From the NCBI RefSeq assembly GCF_002119765.1, contig NZ_CP021112.1, forward strand, positions 800,501 through 864,500: a stretch of DNA of 64,000 nucleotides, written 5' to 3'. Made by a program: the position numbers and the translations under genes. Of this stretch, positions 60,407 through 64,000 are shown piece after piece (the stretch's first letter is position 1; the number at the start of each line of letters is the position of its first letter). Under the pieces are notes generated by a model. The model saw only the letters and a program-made list of their open reading frames with translations. It searched no databases and was not told the origin of the DNA. The stretch is from Pseudorhodoplanes sinuspersici (GTDB lineage: Bacteria > Pseudomonadota > Alphaproteobacteria > Rhizobiales > Xanthobacteraceae).

Positions 60407-61510
60407 ATGTTCACACGCGCGAACGCTCCGCTCTCACCCGGCGCGACCATCGGCATTCTTGGTGGCGGGCAGCTCGCCCGCATGCTGGCACAGGCCGCCT
60501 CGCGCCTTGGGCTGAACTGCCACATCTTCGCACCGGACGAGGATAGCTGCGCCTTCGACGTGGTCCGCCGCGTCACCCATGCCGCCTATGACGACCAGGA
60601 TGCGCTCGCGCGATTCGCCAAGGATTGCGACGCCATCACCTATGAATTCGAGAATGTGCCCTCGCAGACCGCGGCCTTCCTGTCGCAGCGCCGCCTGGTG
60701 CTGCCCGATCCGCGCATTCTCGCCACCACGCAGGACCGGTTGGTCGAAAAGGAATTCGTGGAGAGCCTGGGCATCGCCACCGCCCCTTACGCTGCGGCCG
60801 GCGATGTGCCGCAGCTGTTCGAGGCGGTGCGCCGGATCGGCCTGCCGGCGATCCTGAAGACGCGCCGCATGGGCTACGACGGCAAGGGCCAGATGAAGAT
60901 CGAGCCCGACGGCGATGCCGCCGCGGCCTGGCGTGCGCTGCACGGCGCGCCCTGCATTCTGGAAGGCTTCGTGTCCTATGAGCGCGAGATCTCGGTCGTG
61001 GTGGCGCGCGGCCGCGACGGCACGCTGCAAAGCTTCGACGTCACCGAGAACGAGCACCGCGACCACATTCTCAAAATCTCGCGCGTGCCGGCTTCGGTGC
61101 CGCAGCCGGTCGCCGACGAGGCGATCCGCATCGCCGAAACCATCGCCACCGCGTTCGATTATGTCGGCGTGCTGGCGGTCGAGATGTTCGTGTTGCGCGA
61201 CGGCACGACGCAAAGCGTGCTGGTCAACGAGGTCGCGCCGCGCGTGCACAATTCCGGTCACTGGACCATCGACGGCTGCACCGTCTCGCAATTCGAGCAG
61301 CATATCCGCGCCGTCGCCGGCTGGCCGCTGGCGCAGCCGAGCCGGCTCGGCCTCGTCGAGATGACCAACCTGATCGGCGCCGAGGCCGACGATTACGCCA
61401 AATGGCTGACGATCCCCGGCGCCTCACTGCATCTTTACGGCAAGGGCGACGCCACGCCCGGCCGCAAGATGGGGCATGTCACGCGGGTCTGGAGCGGCAT
61501 GCAGTCGTAA
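60407..61510 (+). CDS. purK: 5-(carboxyamino)imidazole ribonucleotide synthase
   Basis: The ATP-grasp partner of PurE, using ATP and bicarbonate to make N5-CAIR. The 367-residue protein has the N-terminal dinucleotide-like IGILGGGQLARMLAQAASRL, the ATP-grasp lysine region ILKTRRMGYDGKGQMKI, EGFVSYEREISVVVARG, and the C-terminal NEVAPRVHNSGHWTIDGCTV with metal-binding Glu/Asn. It is directly downstream of purE and ends before a short hairpin. Typical PurK length. Confidence 0.96.
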   Translation: MFTRANAPLSPGATIGILGGGQLARMLAQAASRLGLNCHIFAPDEDSCAFDVVRRVTHAAYDDQDALARFAKDCDAITYEFENVPSQTAAFLSQRRLVLPDPRILATTQDRLVEKEFVESLGIATAPYAAAGDVPQLFEAVRRIGLPAILKTRRMGYDGKGQMKIEPDGDAAAAWRALHGAPCILEGFVSYEREISVVVARGRDGTLQSFDVTENEHRDHILKISRVPASVPQPVADEAIRIAETIATAFDYVGVLAVEMFVLRDGTTQSVLVNEVAPRVHNSGHWTIDGCTVSQFEQHIRAVAGWPLAQPSRLGLVEMTNLIGAEADDYAKWLTIPGASLHLYGKGDATPGRKMGHVTRVWSGMQS

Positions 61511-61534
61511 AAGCGCGGCACGCACACTGTGCTC

Positions 61535-61555
61535 CTTCCCCCTGAAAGGGGGAGG
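61535..61555 (+). terminator. hairpin after purK
   Basis: CCTTCCCCCT / GAAA / GGGGGAGG, 25 bases past the purK stop. No T-run follows, so it may be a repeat-derived RNA end rather than a strict terminator; CCCCCTTTCAGGGGGAAGG-type units recur in Rhizobiales. Confidence 0.5.
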
Positions 61556-61736
61556 TTCGTGGATTGACGGAATCGGCGGGGATTCCGGATCAGCGCCATT
61601 TTTGATTCCGGATGTTGGCTGGAACGGACGTCAGCATCCGATGACCTGCCCGTAACCGCCGGGTTCGGGGCGCTTTGCCGGGCGCACTGCAAAAAACCGC
61701 GTCTTGAGCTGCGCATAGGGCATTCCGCAATCGCGC

Positions 61737-61790
61737 TTGACCATTCTATCTAACATTCGTTAGAATATCATCTAACTAACATTCGTTAGA
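61737..61790 (+). promoter_or_regulatory. TetR-gene promoter overlapped by two tandem operators
   Basis: A sigma70-like promoter, TTGACC (61737-61742), 18 bases, TAGAAT (61761-61766). Two copies of the palindrome CTAAC-ATTC-GTTAG lie on it at 61750-61763 and 61776-61789, 26 bases apart centre to centre; the first extends to TCTAACATTCGTTAGA. The first copy lies between -35 and -10, the second at the start of the message. Both end within 9 bases of the TetR ATG. Confidence 0.85.
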
Positions 61791-61797
61791 AAAGATC

Positions 61798-62475
61798 ATG
61801 GCCGCGCTGGCGACGAGCAGAACATCGCGTTGGGAGCCGACCGCCCGCTGGGCGATCCGGCATCGTGAAGTGGTGGACGCAGCGGCCACGGCTTTCGCGG
61901 AAAAGGGCTTCGACGGCGCAAGCACGCGTGACATCGCCGAACGCCTCGGCATCCGTGCCGCGAGCCTTTATTATTACTTGCCGTCCAAGGAGGCGGCGCT
62001 CGCCGCGGTGTGCGAGCTCGGCGTCCGCGACTTCATCGCCAATCTGCGCGGCATCCTGGACCGCAGCGAGCCCGCGGCGGAGAAGCTGCGGTCGGCGGTC
62101 GCCAATCATCTCGCGCCGCTGCGCACGCATCCGGCGGCCGATTACATCCGCGTCTTCCTGCGTCACCGGCACCAGCTTCCGGACGGGCCGCGGCAGGCGG
62201 TCGCCAAGCTCGCCGCCGAATATCAGGGATTGATGGAGCAGATCTTCGTCGAAGGCGTCGCAAGCGGCGAGTTCCGCGCCGATCTCGATCCGAAGCTCGC
62301 GACGCTCGCGCTTCTCGGTCTCTGCAATTCCGTGATCGGCGCGCGCTCACTGCCGCGCGGCGCCAGCATCGACGATTTCATCGACGAATATTCGAAGATC
62401 GCCATTCATGGAGTGATTTCCGGTGACGCCGCGCGAAAGAGCCGGCGCAAAAAGAAGAGTGCGGAGGAAGACTGA
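61798..62475 (+). CDS. TetR-family transcriptional repressor
   Basis: A 225-residue repressor. The N-terminal HTH covers about residues 23-70: HREVVDAAATAFAEKGFDGA, STRDIAERLGIRAASLYYYL and PSKEAALAAVCELG (the TetR recognition helix region). The C-terminal ligand domain has no recognisable effector. The ATG (61798) follows two identical operators, so it almost certainly represses itself and the downstream methyltransferase, whose ATG lies 2 bases after its stop. The natural inducer is probably the methyltransferase substrate or product. Confidence 0.93.
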   Translation: MAALATSRTSRWEPTARWAIRHREVVDAAATAFAEKGFDGASTRDIAERLGIRAASLYYYLPSKEAALAAVCELGVRDFIANLRGILDRSEPAAEKLRSAVANHLAPLRTHPAADYIRVFLRHRHQLPDGPRQAVAKLAAEYQGLMEQIFVEGVASGEFRADLDPKLATLALLGLCNSVIGARSLPRGASIDDFIDEYSKIAIHGVISGDAARKSRRKKKSAEED

Positions 62476-62477
62476 CG

Positions 62478-63776
62478 ATGGCTATCGATGTTGCAGCGAT
62501 GCGGACGACTCCGCCCGGATATTTCACCTCGCGCTGGGGGTTGCCGGAATATTCCGACTGGCGCGACGAGAGTATGTCGTGGAAAGAGGCCTGCTATATC
62601 GGCGATTGGTCTTTCTTGTGGGAGCGGCGATTCAAAGGGCCCGACGCGATCAAGCTGTTCTCCGATATCAGTGTGAACAGCTTCGCCAAATTCGATATCG
62701 GCCAAAGCAAGCATGTCATCCACTGCGACGACAACGGCAAGGTCATCCACGAAGGCATCTTGAGCCGATTGTCGGAAGACGAGCTGATGCTGTTCGGGCG
62801 CGGCTGTTTCTGGGCCGACTACAAGCTGCGGCACGGACAATACGATTGCACATCGAAGGCGGATGACTGGTTCAACCTTCAGGTCTCAGGCCCGACCGCG
62901 ATCTATGTCGTCGAGAAGGCCGCCGCACAGAGCCTGCGCGACGTAAAGTTCATGCATTCGGGGAAAATCAGGATCGCCGGCTGTGAGTTGCTCGCGCTCC
63001 GTCAGGGCATGGCGGGCGAGATCGGCTTCGAGTTGCAGGGGCCGATGACGCATCACAAGGTCGTCTATGACGCGATCATGGAGGCCGGAAAGGACTTTGG
63101 CATCCGCAAGCTCGGCGGCCGCGCGGTCTTCATCAATCATCTCGAGGCGTGCTTTCCGACCATCATCACTGATTATTGTCCGGCGATTTTCGGCGACGAC
63201 ATGAAGGACTATCGCGACGAATTCCAGGCCGCGATGCCGGGCTTTGCGGCGACGTTCAATATCGCCGGCAGCTTCGAAGCGAACGATATCAGCGCCTGGT
63301 ACCGCAGCCCGGTCGAGCTCGGCTGGGGAAAAAATGTCAAATTCGATCACGACTTTATCGGGCGCAAGACGCTGGAGGCCGAGGTCGCGGCGCCAAAGCG
63401 CGTGATGCGCACCCTGGTCTGGAACGCGCAGGATATCGTCGACGTCTATGCCTCCCTGTTCCGGCAGGATCATCCATACGATTACATGGAAATGCCGCGC
63501 GATCAGCGTGGCTTCATGTATGCCGACAAGGTCGTAAAAGACGGCAAGCTTGTCGGCGCCGCGACCTCGCGCGGCTACAGCTACTATTTCAGGGAAATGC
63601 TTTCGCTATGCACGATCGATGTGGCGCAGAGCGAGCCGGGGACCGAAGTCACCGTGATCTGGGGCAATCCGGGAACGCCGCAGAAGGAGATTCGCGCCAC
63701 AGTTTTCCCGGCGCCCTACAAGACAGATAACCGGCGCGCCAACCTTGCCTCGCTGCCGAATAGTAAAAAGAGCTGA
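62478..63776 (+). CDS. LigM/GcvT-like tetrahydrofolate-dependent methyltransferase
   Basis: A 432-residue GcvT/YgfZ-fold enzyme. Family features: YFTSRWGLPEYSDWRDESMS near the start, RLSEDELMLFGRGCFW, LRQGMAGEIGFELQGPMTHH (GcvT GE.GFE.) and SPVELGWGKNVKFDHDFIGR, TSRGYSYYFREMLSL. This subgroup resembles LigM/DesA, tetrahydrofolate-dependent O-demethylases of methoxylated aromatics, and other aminomethyltransferase-like catabolic enzymes. The demethylated substrate cannot be named. It is co-transcribed with the TetR gene; an ABC binding-protein gene follows, suggesting uptake and demethylation of one compound. Confidence 0.85.
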   Translation: MAIDVAAMRTTPPGYFTSRWGLPEYSDWRDESMSWKEACYIGDWSFLWERRFKGPDAIKLFSDISVNSFAKFDIGQSKHVIHCDDNGKVIHEGILSRLSEDELMLFGRGCFWADYKLRHGQYDCTSKADDWFNLQVSGPTAIYVVEKAAAQSLRDVKFMHSGKIRIAGCELLALRQGMAGEIGFELQGPMTHHKVVYDAIMEAGKDFGIRKLGGRAVFINHLEACFPTIITDYCPAIFGDDMKDYRDEFQAAMPGFAATFNIAGSFEANDISAWYRSPVELGWGKNVKFDHDFIGRKTLEAEVAAPKRVMRTLVWNAQDIVDVYASLFRQDHPYDYMEMPRDQRGFMYADKVVKDGKLVGAATSRGYSYYFREMLSLCTIDVAQSEPGTEVTVIWGNPGTPQKEIRATVFPAPYKTDNRRANLASLPNSKKS

Positions 63777-63864
63777 TGCCGATCCAGAGCGGGCCGGCGT
63801 GTCCGGTGCCCCCGCGACCCGCTGCCGCTGGACTTTGGTTGGGGCCACGTCACCAAAACAAAAA

Positions 63865-63886
63865 GGCCGACAAAGCGGCCGGGAGG
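63865..63886 (+). promoter_or_regulatory. hairpin abutting the ribosome site of the binding-protein gene
   Basis: GGCCG / ACAAAG / CGGCC (63865-63880) immediately before GGGAGG (63881-63886), the Shine-Dalgarno of the next gene. It could control translation of the ABC binding protein relative to the methyltransferase, or be a weak attenuator. Confidence 0.4.
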
Positions 63887-63893
63887 AATCGTC

Positions 63894-64000
63894 ATGAAAC
63901 GAGCGTTACTGATTGTGGGAGCCGCCTTTCTGCTCGCGGGGCCTGCCGCTGCCCAGGCCAAGCCGATCAAGATCGGGTTTGTTTCAACCTTCAGCGGCCC
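63894..64000 (+). CDS. ABC transporter substrate-binding protein, N-terminal fragment (branched-chain amino-acid type)
   Basis: The window ends 107 bases into this gene. The visible 35 residues are a Sec signal (MKRALLIVGAAFLLAGPAAA then QAKP) followed by IKIGFVSTFSGP, the hallmark start of type I periplasmic binding proteins (LivJ/LivK-like: I-K-I-G-x-x-x-x-x-S/T-G-P). In catabolic clusters such proteins often bind aromatic acids. The ribosome site GGGAGG is strong. Its permease and ATPase genes presumably lie beyond the edge. Confidence 0.8.
   Translation, partial: MKRALLIVGAAFLLAGPAAAQAKPIKIGFVSTFSG

Overview
The window reads as a chromosomal segment of a GC-rich alphaproteobacterium of the order Hyphomicrobiales (Rhizobiales), most like the Bradyrhizobium/Pseudolabrys side of that order. 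That placement is an inference from several signs: genes typical of the group (RcdA/DUF1465, TrcR/DUF1013, DUF1192, DUF4164, DUF465), a 6S RNA between zapA and fau, a CtrA-type TTAA-N7-TTAA box, and palindromic repeat families common in these genomes. No transposase, integrase, phage gene, CRISPR array, rRNA or tRNA was seen. Gene density is high, gaps are short, and most gaps hold palindromic repeats or terminators.

Layout. 0.2-3.7 kb: leftward recombination block ruvC-ruvA-(cytidine deaminase)-ruvB-Nudix. 3.7-5.3 kb: a tandem pair of TSUP (TauE/SafE) carriers. 5.3-13.5 kb: leftward chrA, YebC, flavin-reductase-like protein, Tat-exported metallo-hydrolase, secreted alpha/beta hydrolase, YmdB phosphoesterase, fau, GNAT, 6S RNA, zapA, DUF4164. 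13.7-19.4 kb: rightward carbon block tkt-gap-pgk-fba (class I aldolase). 19.4-21.8 kb: leftward copper-handling cluster (small Cys/Met/His protein, multicopper oxidase, DUF411). 21.9-27.8 kb: ThiE-like, Sel1-repeat protein, efp, inositol-phosphatase family, a MotA/MotB-like stator pair, GNAT. 27.8-31.4 kb: ABC exporter, rpmE, rcdA, a candidate CtrA-driven small RNA with long inverted repeats, DUF1192.

31.5-39.6 kb: quinone oxidoreductase, ArsR-SRPBCC pair with a clear operator, a large 7TM-PAS-GGDEF-EAL protein, YqgE, DsbD-N-like protein, peroxiredoxin. 39.8-43.7 kb: rnhA-thrB-ispH (leftward), a lipoprotein, trcR. 43.8-48.9 kb: BMP-type binding protein, a Bug solute-binding protein and metallo-hydrolase divergent from a LysR regulator, a candidate structured RNA, an L,D-transpeptidase. 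49-55.5 kb: propionyl-CoA synthetase, a second tandem TSUP pair, glycerophosphodiesterase, acyl-CoA synthetase. 55.7-58.8 kb: glycosyltransferase and a three-gene ATGA-coupled operon (Bug protein, Pro/Cys-rich secreted protein, REP-invaded coiled-coil protein). 59-61.5 kb: divergent DUF465 genes, purE-purK. 61.7-64 kb: TetR, LigM/GcvT-like methyltransferase and the start of an ABC binding protein.

The most interesting spot is 30.83-31.16 kb: a perfect CtrA-type box sits just upstream of a terminator-ended, hairpin-rich candidate small RNA with anti-Shine-Dalgarno-like loops, next to rcdA, whose Caulobacter counterpart controls CtrA degradation. Other points worth checking are the coupled secreted-protein operon at 56.9-58.8 kb, the non-flagellar stator pair, a second candidate structured RNA at 47.86-47.99 kb, and operator sites that are readable directly from the sequence.
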